From Gemmatimonadota bacterium (GTDB taxonomy: Bacteria > Latescibacterota > UBA2968 > GCA-2709665): a stretch of DNA of 64,000 bases. Position 1 is the stretch's first letter, and the number at the start of each line of letters is the position of its first letter. Of this stretch, positions 15,483 through 23,936 are shown piece by piece. The stretch is taken from assembly GCA_028877215.1 (NCBI GenBank), contig JAPPFJ010000018.1:58714-122713 (forward strand). Reading direction: 5' to 3'. Position numbers and translations under genes: made by a program. The notes beneath the pieces are model-generated. The model worked only from the letters and a program-made list of their open reading frames with translations, had not been told where the DNA came from and did not search any database.

Positions 15483-16052
15483 CTAGGCACCAATCCCAGC
15501 GGAAATCTCGACGATGTCAAGATCGGGCCGTGAAAGCACGACCGAGGATGGCAGTCCCAGTTGTTTCCACAGAGCGAACGGTTCCAGGTAGGAATTGCGG
15601 CTGACGAACAGGCTCATAACGGTCCCATGTGTGACGATCGCGATGTTTTCTTTCTGTGGGCGGTCCGAAAGTCTTTGTACCGCGTTCGCAAACCTTTCAT
15701 ATGCGCAATCCGCTGTTTCCTCACCGAAAACCTGATCGGCGGGTTGTTCGTAGAATTGCCTGATCGATTGCTCGAATCGCTCCTTCTCCAGGAAGCCGAC
15801 GTTGACCCGCTCATGTTCGTGCAGCCCTTCGACCACTTCCATCGGAATTTTGAGAACGCCCGTCGCGATTTCAGCCGTTTCAATGGCCTTGGGTTCGATG
15901 CTGCTGACGACCCGGTCCAGATTATACCGGTCCAATCGCTCGCCCATTTTCTGCGCGCGCCGGCGCCCTTCGCAGGAAAGCCGCCATTCCTTCGCGGGTA
16001 CGGACGGATCGATCTCCGGCAACGAATGTTTCACAAGAATGAGCGTTTGCAT
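15483..16052 (-). CDS. Histidine phosphatase superfamily protein
   Basis: This 189-residue protein follows the phosphoglycerate-mutase-like pattern. The N-terminal motif is LILVKHSLPEI, where RHG would be usual, so the catalytic His is present but the first Arg is replaced by Lys. SSIEPKAIETA is the second-Arg region, here with Lys in place of the Arg. GLHEHERVNVGF follows, and IVTHGTVMSLFV supplies the second catalytic His. The paired changes from Arg to Lys at the phosphate-binding site make activity uncertain. It is similar in length to SixA/CobC-type phosphatases. The gene is solitary. A second, more conventional histidine phosphatase is at 36917. Confidence 0.85.
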   Translation of the reverse strand: MQTLILVKHSLPEIDPSVPAKEWRLSCEGRRRAQKMGERLDRYNLDRVVSSIEPKAIETAEIATGVLKIPMEVVEGLHEHERVNVGFLEKERFEQSIRQFYEQPADQVFGEETADCAYERFANAVQRLSDRPQKENIAIVTHGTVMSLFVSRNSYLEPFALWKQLGLPSSVVLSRPDLDIVEISAGIGA

Positions 16053-16214
16053 TAAGACGCGACGGCTCCTTCCAGACGCACAGTGGAGTTGACGCTAGAT
16101 GCATTCACCTCCGCTCAGAATGACAGGCAGGCTGACGTAACCTCTTCTGCTCCAGTCGGATGATGACCTATCCGTCTGTCATTCGCACCGGCCAGCCGTG
16201 CAACACATCCGCAG

Positions 16215-16313
16215 CACTCCCCCCTTGAGGGGGAGTCGCAGAAGCCGAGCCGGTCCCCTGAACCTGAGGTAGGATGCCAACGGGGCCGGCGACGGCTGAT
16301 GCGGTGGGGGGAT
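16215..16313. repeat. Repeat B, copy 1 (inverted)
   Basis: Read on the minus strand, it runs from CCCCCCACCGCATCAGCC through GGGACCGGCTCGGCTTCTGC to CCCCTCAAGGGGGGAG. The same order is found at 31562, 34546, 57067 and 61783. The last block is a palindrome. It fills part of the gap 16053-16366, which has no gene. Confidence 0.7.
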
Positions 16314-16366
16314 TTCAACCCCTTATCGTATTCAGGCGAATTGCGTCGAAGTCCTCATGTAAGATT

Positions 16367-17662
16367 TCAATGTCCTTCCATTCTCAGAGCTTGCTGCACG
16401 GCGTTGCGCACAATCCGTCTCTTGTCATTCGCGATTGACCGAACCGCCGCCAGAGCGTCGGAGGTGCCGATTTTTCCTAAAGCCAGCGCCGCCTCCGCCC
16501 GAGGACCCTTTCGAGGATCCTTGAGACGGGATGCGAGGAAGGGCACCCCCCTCGGTTCCCGAAGTCCGGCAAAGGCATGGGTAACGCCGGAAAGTGCCTC
16601 AAGATCATCGGTGTCACCCAAGGCAATCAGACGATCGAAATGGTCTCCGCCAGTCATCGAAAGTATCCGTACGGCAAGACTCCTCGCCACTCTTGCTTTG
16701 TGTCGGGCAGGATAGGAATCGCCTGCAAAGCGGATATAATGAAACGCCACGTCCTGGGCTTCGTCAGCCCATTTTGCCACCCAATCGCCGATCTCCTGAA
16801 TATCGTCATCAGTGCCCGGGAAATAACGCATGGACGCCATTTCGATTGCGCCGCGAACGAGTTCGTCTCTGGGAATGACCGGAAGAACACTGCGCGCGAA
16901 CGTCGCGATTTCCTTCGCCTCCCGACTTTGACTATTGGACGCATGCGTGCCCTCCGCAAGTTTGAGTACCTCCACTGGCGGCAGATGCCTTGCAGCCGCC
17001 AACATCATGGCGCGGGCTAGACGGGGAGTCAGAAAGGTCCGGTGGTAAAGATGAAGCATTGCTTCCAGAAACCTCGGGCAATGTTCGCGAAACAGCATCG
17101 CATGCTGCCGGGCATCTTCGAGGCTCAACCCAGAAACCTCGGCGACGAGCATCTGACAAAGAACGTCGGAATCCAGGTATCGTCGCGGCGCCAGACTCCA
17201 AAGCATTTCCGAGATGCTTCGCTTCCGCGACCACGGGATTCCGTTTTCGTAACAACAGGTTTCGAGTTCGGAAATCACGTCCCCGTGCCAATGCCTGTCC
17301 AAGGCTGTTGCTAGTGCTGCAGCATCTTTGATCTCCGGCCAATTCAATTGTGCGATGAGACATTCGGGCGGCAATGGGACTTTGAACACGACCGTGTCTT
17401 CCATCTCATGGATGTAGTCCCGCCCACGCTCATACATATCTAGATCGACGGCTAGAACCACGCCGACATCGGGTCCCTCGGCGCGGCGCCGCCTGATAGG
17501 CGTGACGTGATAGAACCAGGTCGCCTGACGGTGGCGGTGCTGACCGGATTTCCGCGCGGGGTGAAACCCTTCCTTGCGGATCGCGTCGGCGTTCTCTCGG
17601 CTTGTTGCGTGCCAGAGAGCCTGCTTGTCCAAGAGACTGTCCGAAATCGATGGCACCTGCAT
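16367..17662 (-). CDS. HEAT-repeat protein with possible ADP-ribosyltransferase-like N-terminal domain
   Basis: About 431 residues from the ATG at 17662 (a TTG at 17674 would add four). The N-terminus reads LWHATSRENADAIRKEGFHP, then HRQATWFYHVTPI, then VGVVLAVDLD and DTVVFKVPLPPECLIAQL. A His-x-Thr/Ser strand followed by ENxxxIxxxGF and a later F-Y strand is the arrangement at the start of KptA/DarT-like ADP-ribosyltransferase folds. The C-terminal ~130 residues form HEAT/PBS-type helices (ALSGVTHAFAGLREPRGVPF, AEAALALGKIGTSDALAAV, KRRIVRNAVQQAL). The middle is helical and unassigned. The HEAT assignment is solid; the ART-like reading is inference from motif spacing, and a catalytic Glu is not evident. 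Confidence 0.7.
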   Translation of the reverse strand: MQVPSISDSLLDKQALWHATSRENADAIRKEGFHPARKSGQHRHRQATWFYHVTPIRRRRAEGPDVGVVLAVDLDMYERGRDYIHEMEDTVVFKVPLPPECLIAQLNWPEIKDAAALATALDRHWHGDVISELETCCYENGIPWSRKRSISEMLWSLAPRRYLDSDVLCQMLVAEVSGLSLEDARQHAMLFREHCPRFLEAMLHLYHRTFLTPRLARAMMLAAARHLPPVEVLKLAEGTHASNSQSREAKEIATFARSVLPVIPRDELVRGAIEMASMRYFPGTDDDIQEIGDWVAKWADEAQDVAFHYIRFAGDSYPARHKARVARSLAVRILSMTGGDHFDRLIALGDTDDLEALSGVTHAFAGLREPRGVPFLASRLKDPRKGPRAEAALALGKIGTSDALAAVRSIANDKRRIVRNAVQQALRMEGH

Positions 17663-17735
17663 GGGGTTCCCCAAAACTCAGGAATATTCGAAGACTCGCG
17701 GTGTGGACGCTGGCAGCGTGTTGTTAGACAGCAAG

Positions 17736-18011
17736 TTACTTCAGGTTCAAAACCAGTTCTTTACCCAATGCCCTTGCCGCTTTTCTCAGCGTTGACAACC
17801 GAATGTCTCCGGCACGGTTTTCCAGGCGAGAAATCGCTGTTTTTTTTGTATGCATCAACCTCGCGAGTTGCTCCTGCGTCAAACCGGCTTCCTGTCGGGC
17901 ATGCCGCAGCAGAACGCCGAATTCGAACTCCTTGTACCCTTCCTCGAATCCTTGCTTAAATTTGGGATCTGACTTTTTTCGCCGCGCAATATACGTTTCG
18001 ACGTCACCCAT
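17736..18011 (-). CDS. XRE-family HTH protein, antitoxin-like (orphan)
   Basis: From the ATG at 18011 (MGDVETYIARRKKSDPKF), preceded by GGGAG with an eight-base spacer, the protein is 91 residues. A short N-terminal arm with ARRKKSDPKFKQGFEEGYKEF precedes a standard HTH: LLRHARQEAGLTQEQLARLM, then HTKKTAISRLENRA. The end, RLSTLRKAARALGKELVLNL, is characteristic of the antitoxins paired with HigB/RelE-like toxins. No toxin-like gene lies on either side within 150 bp: upstream is a NUDIX gene and downstream the HEAT protein. I therefore call it an orphan antitoxin or solitary regulator. The frame extends upstream to 18089 without family similarity. Confidence 0.85.
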   Translation of the reverse strand: MGDVETYIARRKKSDPKFKQGFEEGYKEFEFGVLLRHARQEAGLTQEQLARLMHTKKTAISRLENRAGDIRLSTLRKAARALGKELVLNLK

Positions 18012-18158
18012 GATTCCCGCTCCCTGCGATAAAATTCTATGCGCCTCGCCATTCAAAAAGATAACATATTCGTTAACCTTCGACAACAAAAAAACGGCGA
18101 ATACAAGCCTGATGTCCGTGGCGGAGTTACGGACCGGAATTCGGCGTCCGACTCCCTC

Positions 18159-18632
18159 TCACTGGACCACGTCAACCGGTCTCCAGGGCGGTCCGTTCCG
18201 GGTTAAACTCTCAAGGAGGGAATAAAGGTCCCGCGGCGAGAACGTCTCTTCAGAGCTGCCGATGTCGTCGATAGACCACCAACGAAACTCGCGGAACGCC
18301 GATGCCTCGCCCTGAGCGGGATTCCCGTCCATGATCGGTTCGAAGCGGTCGGTCTGAACCCGATAGAAGTACTCCCTCTGGCTGTAGTCGCGGTGGTCCC
18401 ACGTGAACTCAACTCTCCTGGTCAAGACCAGTCGATCCACTGAGAATCTCGTTGCGCCAGTCTCCTCGGCAACCTCCCGGCGAAGCGCATCCTCGTCGGA
18501 CTCACCGGGCTCAAGCCCCCCGCCCGGAGTCACCCAGAATTCAATTCCGGATACAGGCTCCTGCACCCTCATCAGCAGGACATGGCGGTCCGGCGTCAAC
18601 ATCACCGCTCGTACGACTCTTCTTCTAATCAT
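18159..18632 (-). CDS. NUDIX hydrolase
   Basis: This 157-residue protein has a textbook Nudix box: GGGLEPGE..DEDALRREVAEETGA (residues ~37-60), with every catalytic Glu present. It is flanked by FWVTPGG upstream and a β-strand-rich C-terminal half (RREYFYRVQTDRFEP, FREFRWWSIDDI). Such enzymes hydrolyse nucleoside diphosphates linked to another moiety using Mg or Mn. The substrate is not predictable. It starts at ATG 18632 and ends 150 bp upstream of the orphan HTH gene. It is one of two Nudix domains in the window; the other is fused to GrpB at 3473. Confidence 0.92.
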   Translation of the reverse strand: MIRRRVVRAVMLTPDRHVLLMRVQEPVSGIEFWVTPGGGLEPGESDEDALRREVAEETGATRFSVDRLVLTRRVEFTWDHRDYSQREYFYRVQTDRFEPIMDGNPAQGEASAFREFRWWSIDDIGSSEETFSPRDLYSLLESLTRNGPPWRPVDVVQ

Positions 18633-18671
18633 CGATTTTTCCGTTTCGGCGCTTTCGTTCGTTTCAGCTAT

Positions 18672-19640
18672 TTACCGCACTTGTTCAGCTACAAGGCTTC
18701 TTTCCGGTTTTCCGTGTGCGGGGACCTGCGATGCCAGTTCGTCGAGTAACGCACGAATACGACGCTCGTCACCTTCGATGAAAAGCGGTGCCAAAGGGCC
18801 GCGGCCATGCAGAGTCTGAAGGAGCAAATCGATCTGTAACATACGCTGTTCCGGCGTCCTGCAGGTGGGCCACAAACGCACGAAGTCTCGTGCGGGTTGC
18901 GGGTTGCCCGTGGTGAGGGGCCTCGCGCTCTTACGCCAGGCCTGCCAGGTAAAAACGTGACCGCAGCCCTCGCATTCGAGTCTCTCGTCGCGTCTCTTGA
19001 GCCCTTTTCGATAATCCCTCCACCTGCGCCGATAGCCGCAGCCCTCGCACCTGATTTCACCGCCTGTGTGCCGAGCTGTTCCCTGGCACCCGGGACAAAG
19101 CAACCGTTCATCGTTGGATTGTCGGTTTCGCCGTTTGCGGCCGGAACCCTCGGGTTTGCGAATCAGACCGCGGCATGAAGGGCAAGGAAGCCGTACGCGG
19201 GATCCAATGGAACGGTGGTAGGCCCTGGGATCCCATTTCGTCCCGCAGTTGCACCTGAGCGGATTTTTCCCTTTCAACAACGTACGGCAGTCAAAACAGC
19301 GGGGCTTTTCGCGGAGCGCCTTCCGGCATTCCGTCCATAAGAGGCGGCTTGAGCAATGGGGACAGTGAAACCAGCGTCCACGATCTCCGTGCCAACCCAT
19401 CCCGTAAAGGGGATCTATACGGCGCTGTACCCGCGTCTGGCACCGGGGACACGCCACCCGACCATTCTGGAATGCGTCGGCTACAGTCGCAATATCCACA
19501 CTACGGGCGTACAGAGACGTCCCCACGTCATCGAGCGCATCTTCATCGTATACACCCAGCCCTGCGAAGCGATAGAGACGCCGGATTCGAGCCTGTTTCA
19601 CCCGAGGCGCCCATTTCATGGCAATCTCATTCGCTGGCAT
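18672..19640 (-). CDS. Multi-zinc-ribbon protein of unknown function
   Basis: This 322-residue basic protein is dominated by Cys-x2-Cys knuckles spaced along residues ~60-235: CPRC, CPHC, CFDC, CNCG, CPSC, CPGC, CEGC and CEGC. Several are separated by about 20 residues with intervening R/K-rich stretches (RRRWRDYRKGLKRRD). This implies four or more zinc ribbons in tandem. The N-terminus (MKWAPRVKQARIRRLYRF) and C-terminus are helical with no Cys. Candidate roles are nucleic-acid or protein binding; no enzyme motif is visible. The ATG at 19640 has AGGA eight bases before it, and a second ATG (M8) is possible. I do not recognise a named family. It is monocistronic, 40 bp upstream of the NUDIX gene. 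Confidence 0.72.
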   Translation of the reverse strand: MPANEIAMKWAPRVKQARIRRLYRFAGLGVYDEDALDDVGTSLYARSVDIATVADAFQNGRVACPRCQTRVQRRIDPLYGMGWHGDRGRWFHCPHCSSRLLWTECRKALREKPRCFDCRTLLKGKNPLRCNCGTKWDPRAYHRSIGSRVRLPCPSCRGLIRKPEGSGRKRRNRQSNDERLLCPGCQGTARHTGGEIRCEGCGYRRRWRDYRKGLKRRDERLECEGCGHVFTWQAWRKSARPLTTGNPQPARDFVRLWPTCRTPEQRMLQIDLLLQTLHGRGPLAPLFIEGDERRIRALLDELASQVPAHGKPERSLVAEQVR

Positions 19641-20028
19641 ATCGGCGTGTCCTGTCTTGTCGGTCGATTCACCGGGCTAAAACCATCGTCTCTTGAGAAG
19701 GTCGAATACTACGGAGGGAATATGGTCCCAAAACGCGCCAAAATCAAGTCCCCCCCTCCCCGTTTCTGCATACCGGATTGAAAGGAAAGTCTCTAAAATT
19801 ACCTGATATTAAACGCTTTATGAGAAAAATAGAAAAACGCAGAATTCCGGGGAATTCCTTAGCGTAAAGGCACGCGCGCCATACAGTAAGACCGATGGGA
19901 AGATTCGATAGTTGGCGGGTCAATTCTGGCAGGATCTGCGAAATGTGGCGGGGGTCTCTTGAATGAGCACCAATTGCGTTGGAGGTGCAATACCGGGTTA
20001 GCCGACGATACGCGTGGCTGTCGAAACA
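19641..20028. other. Gene-free gap with short palindrome
   Basis: No coding pattern is visible on either strand. The only structure is the palindrome GAATTCC-GG-GGAATTC at 19842-19857, without a T tract. The gap lies between the zinc-ribbon gene start and the permease stop. Confidence 0.5.
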
Positions 20029-22551
20029 TCATTCGTACCGCAGGACATCAACCGGATTCGCCCGGGCGGCTCTGCGAGCCTGCCAGCCGACGGTCACCAG
20101 AGCCAAACCGAGCGCCAATGCGCCGGACAGCGCGAAGGTCCACCAGCCAACGTCGACCCGATAGGCGAAGTTCTGCAGCCAACTCTCTGCACCGAAATAC
20201 GCGACAGGCCAGGCGATGACGATGGCAATTATCACCAACACTACGAAATCTCTGGATACAAGCGCAACGACGCTGGTAACGGATGCTCCCGCAACTTTTC
20301 GAATAGCGATTTCCCGGTTGCGCCTCTCGACAGCAAATGATGCGAGGCCAAATAGCCCCAGAAGGGCCACAAAAATCGCCAGTCCCGAAAATGCGCCGAA
20401 GACGCGCATCACTCGCTTCTCGTCTTGATATAGCTGATCGAAGTCAAAATACGTATCCAGAAACGTATAGCGAAAGTGTATCGAGAGCGCCAATTCAGCG
20501 CATTTGTCCCGGAGGAACGAGAGGGCCGCAGGAAGAGTCCCGGGGCGCAGTTTTACTACAAGACCCGAGGCCGCCATGAGCCGTCGTGGATCCATATTGA
20601 GGCGCAACGCAACTGGTACGATCTTGTGGTGCAGCGACCGGATATGGAAGTCTTGCACAATGCCCACAATCGTACCTGTCGATTCGAGTTCGTCTCCCCA
20701 ATTCATATGTACCCTCTGACCGGTCGTTGTTCCAATACCCATCAATCGGGCGGCCGATTCGTTTAATATGACTCCGTCATAGGACCCGGTGGCAAAAATG
20801 GACCTGAAACTCTGCCCGGCGATCAGTTTGATTCCCAACGTCTCCAGGTAATCCTTATCGATAAACATCGTGTAGATTTCTGTCGGTCTGCCTTCAGGCG
20901 CGTCCATCAACGTATACACATTTCTTGTTCTTGAGTCGTTCCCGGGAACATCTGTCGCAAGTGACACACTGAGGATATTCGGGTTTCGCCTCATTTCACT
21001 CTTTATGGTCCGGACGCGGCGCTCCAAGGATCGCACGTGATTCTCAATTTCGTTCGCAATTGCCGCACTGCGTTTAATCCGGTTTTGATTCGGTTCGTTC
21101 TCTATCGCCCTGACGCGGCGCTCCAAGGAACGCTGCAAGTCGTTCTCGATTTCCGGTGTATAGAGCACGACCACATTTCGTCTGTCAAAGCCAAGGTTCT
21201 TGTTTTTTGTGAAGTGCAACTGCCTTATCACCACGCTGGTTACTCCGATCAGACCTATGGAGATTGCGAATTGGAAGACGATTAGGCCCTTTCGAAATCC
21301 TGCACTCCTCGGTGTCGCTCTTGACAGGTCCTTCATCATCACGATGGGACTGACATGCGAAAGGAAGAATGCCGGATAGCTCCCTGCCAACATACCGACA
21401 ACCAGTGCGGCCACGCCTAACGTAAAGAGAAAACGTCCGCTGTAGCCGATCGCAAGATACCTGTTCACAGTCGCATTCAGAATTGGCAGGAACATCTCCG
21501 TAAGCATGACGGCAGCGGCAAACGCGATTACTGCAACAATAACTGCTTCGCCCAGATACTGCCGTATCAGTTGCCGCCGGTGCGCCCCCATGACCTTGCG
21601 CAGACCCGCTTCCCGTGCCCGATTGGCAGTGCGCGCTGTAGCCAGATTCATATAGTTCGCGCAGGCGATCAGCAGGACGAGGATTCCGACTGAACCAAAC
21701 AGGTACAGTTCTTTAATGTCGCGGTTGGCGCCGAGTTCATATTTCAAATCAGAATGCAAGTGGATATCTGTAAGCGGCATAAGGCGGCAGGGCATACTAG
21801 ACATCCGCACGTGCGAGGCGGATTTGCCGCCAGCATCGTCTGGTGTGAACTGATGCGGCAGCCAAGCACTGATTTTTTCTGCTAATTCACCAGGTGATGC
21901 CTTTTCGTCGAGTATAAGATAGGTGTATGCGATACCGTTCTGCCATTCACCGTAAGGATAGGATGTGTAAGGTAGCAGTCCCTGGAAGGAAAAGTGGGTA
22001 TGTCGCGGAATTTCGCCAAGTACGCCCGTGACCTTCACCGTTCTCTCAGATGCGTAGCCTGCGTGTATTTTCAATGCCTTTCCCACGGGATCCACCTCTC
22101 CGAAGTAGCGATTTGCCATGTCCCGGGAGATCACGATCGCATCGGGCGACGTCAGCGCGGTACTCGGATCTCCCTGATCAAGTGAAAAGGAGAATACGTC
22201 AAAGAAGTTCGAGGTCGCATACAACAACCCTTCTTCGGAAAATTCCCGGTCCTGAAATGCCATCCGGGTATCTGTCATTGTATAAATGCGAACGGCCTGT
22301 TTAATATCGGGAAAATCCGCAACGAGCTTTGGACCGAGATGCGCGTACGTCGATGCTCTGTTCCAGGTTGAGAACCTGTAAATGCGATCGGCGTACTGAT
22401 GAAACCTGTCGTACCGCAGTTCATCTTCAATCAGCAACCCGATCATCAGGCAGCACGCGACCCCGACCGAAAGCCCGGCAATATTGATGGCCGAATAGAG
22501 CTTGTAGCGGCGCATATTGCGAACAGTGATGAGAAGCACGTTTCGGAACAT
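20029..22551 (-). CDS. ABC transporter permease, MacB/FtsX type
   Basis: About 840 residues from ATG 22551 (MFRNVLLITVRNMRRYK). The frame is open to 22620, but a sigma-54-like promoter at 22629-22644 would start the RNA too close to use that codon. The layout is MacB-like and duplicated: an N-terminal helix (LYSAINIAGLSVGVACCLMI), a periplasmic MacB_PCD domain, three helices with the FtsX signature (LVLLIACANYMNLATARTANRAREAGLRKVMGAHRR), a second periplasmic region, and a final FtsX block (LFGLASFAVERRNREIAIRKVAGAS). It has no ATPase domain, so it needs a partner encoded elsewhere. An unusual 33-residue tandem duplication (SLERRVRAIENE / SLERRVRTIKSE) lies in the second periplasmic region. 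Export of peptides, lipids or antibiotics is possible. Confidence 0.92.
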   Translation of the reverse strand: MFRNVLLITVRNMRRYKLYSAINIAGLSVGVACCLMIGLLIEDELRYDRFHQYADRIYRFSTWNRASTYAHLGPKLVADFPDIKQAVRIYTMTDTRMAFQDREFSEEGLLYATSNFFDVFSFSLDQGDPSTALTSPDAIVISRDMANRYFGEVDPVGKALKIHAGYASERTVKVTGVLGEIPRHTHFSFQGLLPYTSYPYGEWQNGIAYTYLILDEKASPGELAEKISAWLPHQFTPDDAGGKSASHVRMSSMPCRLMPLTDIHLHSDLKYELGANRDIKELYLFGSVGILVLLIACANYMNLATARTANRAREAGLRKVMGAHRRQLIRQYLGEAVIVAVIAFAAAVMLTEMFLPILNATVNRYLAIGYSGRFLFTLGVAALVVGMLAGSYPAFFLSHVSPIVMMKDLSRATPRSAGFRKGLIVFQFAISIGLIGVTSVVIRQLHFTKNKNLGFDRRNVVVLYTPEIENDLQRSLERRVRAIENEPNQNRIKRSAAIANEIENHVRSLERRVRTIKSEMRRNPNILSVSLATDVPGNDSRTRNVYTLMDAPEGRPTEIYTMFIDKDYLETLGIKLIAGQSFRSIFATGSYDGVILNESAARLMGIGTTTGQRVHMNWGDELESTGTIVGIVQDFHIRSLHHKIVPVALRLNMDPRRLMAASGLVVKLRPGTLPAALSFLRDKCAELALSIHFRYTFLDTYFDFDQLYQDEKRVMRVFGAFSGLAIFVALLGLFGLASFAVERRNREIAIRKVAGASVTSVVALVSRDFVVLVIIAIVIAWPVAYFGAESWLQNFAYRVDVGWWTFALSGALALGLALVTVGWQARRAARANPVDVLRYE

Positions 22552-22628
22552 AACCGGCGACACCCATTGATCTGTGTAGCGGTCTGCAGGATTGACGGAT
22601 ACGGCAGATGATAGATTCATCCAGAAGA

Positions 22629-22644
22629 ATCAAAAACCGTGCCA
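22629..22644 (-). promoter_or_regulatory. Sigma-54-like promoter of the permease gene
   Basis: The minus strand reads TGGCAC-GGTTT-TTGAT. This fits the -24/-12 consensus TGGCAC-N5-TTGCW except for the second-last base. Transcription would begin about 12 nt further on, around 22617, which leaves a normal leader before the ATG at 22551. Confidence 0.5.
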
Positions 22645-22710
22645 AGTAGCCATATGCCTATTTTTCAGCAAGTTATATGTAGCGGGCCGGAAATGGGAAC
22701 CGCTGGAATG

Positions 22711-22747
22711 TGTCCGTTTTTGATACATTAATGTCCGGAAATGGACA
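22711..22747. promoter_or_regulatory. TGTCC-type enhancer sites upstream of the permease
   Basis: TGTCCG occurs at 22711 and 22732 (21 bp apart, two helical turns), and GGACA at 22743 forms an inverted pair with the second copy (TGTCC-N6-GGACA). The group lies about 70-100 bp upstream of the sigma-54-like promoter, the usual distance for activator binding. No activator gene is in the window. Confidence 0.5.
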
Positions 22748-22803
22748 CTCGGAGGGGTCGCGGAGGGCTGGCAGGCGATGGCAGAAACCGGGGGCTGAAC
22801 AGA

Positions 22804-23913
22804 CTAAGCCAAACCGAGGTCCTCATAGATGGCGCTGTTCGTCTCTCGGTTGCGGACTTGATGGGCTTCTTCTCCGGGTGTGCCGTTGAAGATGCAGACG
22901 ACAATCACGCTCGCATCGGGATCCACGAAGGCGATGGACGACTGATAGCCTGCATTGCCAAACGCGCAGGGTGAGGCGTACCGCCCGAAGCCGTACGGAA
23001 CCGACTCTTTGCCGTACGTATTCGAGTTGACGTAGAAACCCAGCCCCATGTCCACAATATGACCCAGGATTTCGTCCTTCAGGCCGGTTCGATGCCGGGC
23101 TGTAATCGCTTCAACCGTCTGCGGAAGCAGGATCGTCTTCCCGTTGAACCGCCCTCTTCCGAGCAGCATTTCGTAGAAGCGACCCAGTTCCCTCGCCGGG
23201 CCCCTGCCACTCCCACCCGGCACACATTGACCGATCGTTCGATCCAGATCCACGCTGTAGTGCGACGGCTCCGGCGTATCGGCAACGGTATTGTACATCA
23301 ATCCGATCCGGTCCTTCCTCGCCTGATACGTCGATGAATCCATCGAGAGGCTGCAGTTGGGCATATCGAGCGGATCGAAAATCTCCCGATGGACGTATCT
23401 GTCGAAGCGCATGCCGGTCTTGCGTGAAACGACCTCGGCAAGCACGAACCAGGCGTTCGCCACGTCATATCGCGCCCGCCTCCCCGGCACCCAGCCTTCC
23501 CGCAAGGGTGCATCGCAAATTCCGGCGACGATTTCTTCCCATGAAGCTCCCGACCACGCGACGTCGACGGGGCCGATCCCGGCGGTATGCGTCAGCAGAT
23601 GCCGAAACGTCAGACGGGCCTTCCCGCGGACGCCGAACTCCGGCAGGTGGGCGCAGACCGGATCGTCTATCCCGATCCGGCCCTTCTCCCACACCTGGGC
23701 GACGGCAACCGCGGTGATGCCCTTGGTCAACGACATCCAGACGGTTATGGTGTCACTCGTCATCGCCCGGGTTGTCGTGGCATTCCCGACTGACACGTCC
23801 GCGACGGCACTGCCCTCGACAGACAGGTAGAGTTGAGCGCCCGGATGGAGTCCGTCTTCGACGCCTGCCTGCAGCAGATCGACGGTCCGTGTCAGAGATA
23901 TATCCATTCGCAA
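22804..23913 (-). CDS. Serine hydrolase, beta-lactamase class C / penicillin-binding-protein-like
   Basis: This 369-residue protein has the SxxK nucleophile motif as SLTK (residues 61-64, in TVWMSLTKGITAVA), a second-motif region RARYDVANAWFVL (Tyr near residue 149, without a perfect YxN), and a C-terminal PCAFGNAGYQSS segment in the place of the KTG/HxG motif. LTFRHLLTHTAGI is the standard family helix. It lacks an N-terminal signal sequence, so it is predicted cytoplasmic, unlike true beta-lactamases. Members include esterases and D-aminopeptidases. It follows the phosphodiesterase gene by 23 bp, so the two are co-transcribed and may process one substrate, such as a phosphonate or sugar-phosphate conjugate; that link is inference. 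Confidence 0.88.
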   Translation of the reverse strand: MRMDISLTRTVDLLQAGVEDGLHPGAQLYLSVEGSAVADVSVGNATTTRAMTSDTITVWMSLTKGITAVAVAQVWEKGRIGIDDPVCAHLPEFGVRGKARLTFRHLLTHTAGIGPVDVAWSGASWEEIVAGICDAPLREGWVPGRRARYDVANAWFVLAEVVSRKTGMRFDRYVHREIFDPLDMPNCSLSMDSSTYQARKDRIGLMYNTVADTPEPSHYSVDLDRTIGQCVPGGSGRGPARELGRFYEMLLGRGRFNGKTILLPQTVEAITARHRTGLKDEILGHIVDMGLGFYVNSNTYGKESVPYGFGRYASPCAFGNAGYQSSIAFVDPDASVIVVCIFNGTPGEEAHQVRNRETNSAIYEDLGLA

Positions 23914-23936
23914 GTCAACTCTCCCGCGGCACCAGA

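Noticed and set aside
20029-22620. Longer permease start at 22620
   Set aside because: The sigma-54-like promoter would start transcription at about this base, and the family begins at MFRNVLL; the start at 22551 is preferred.
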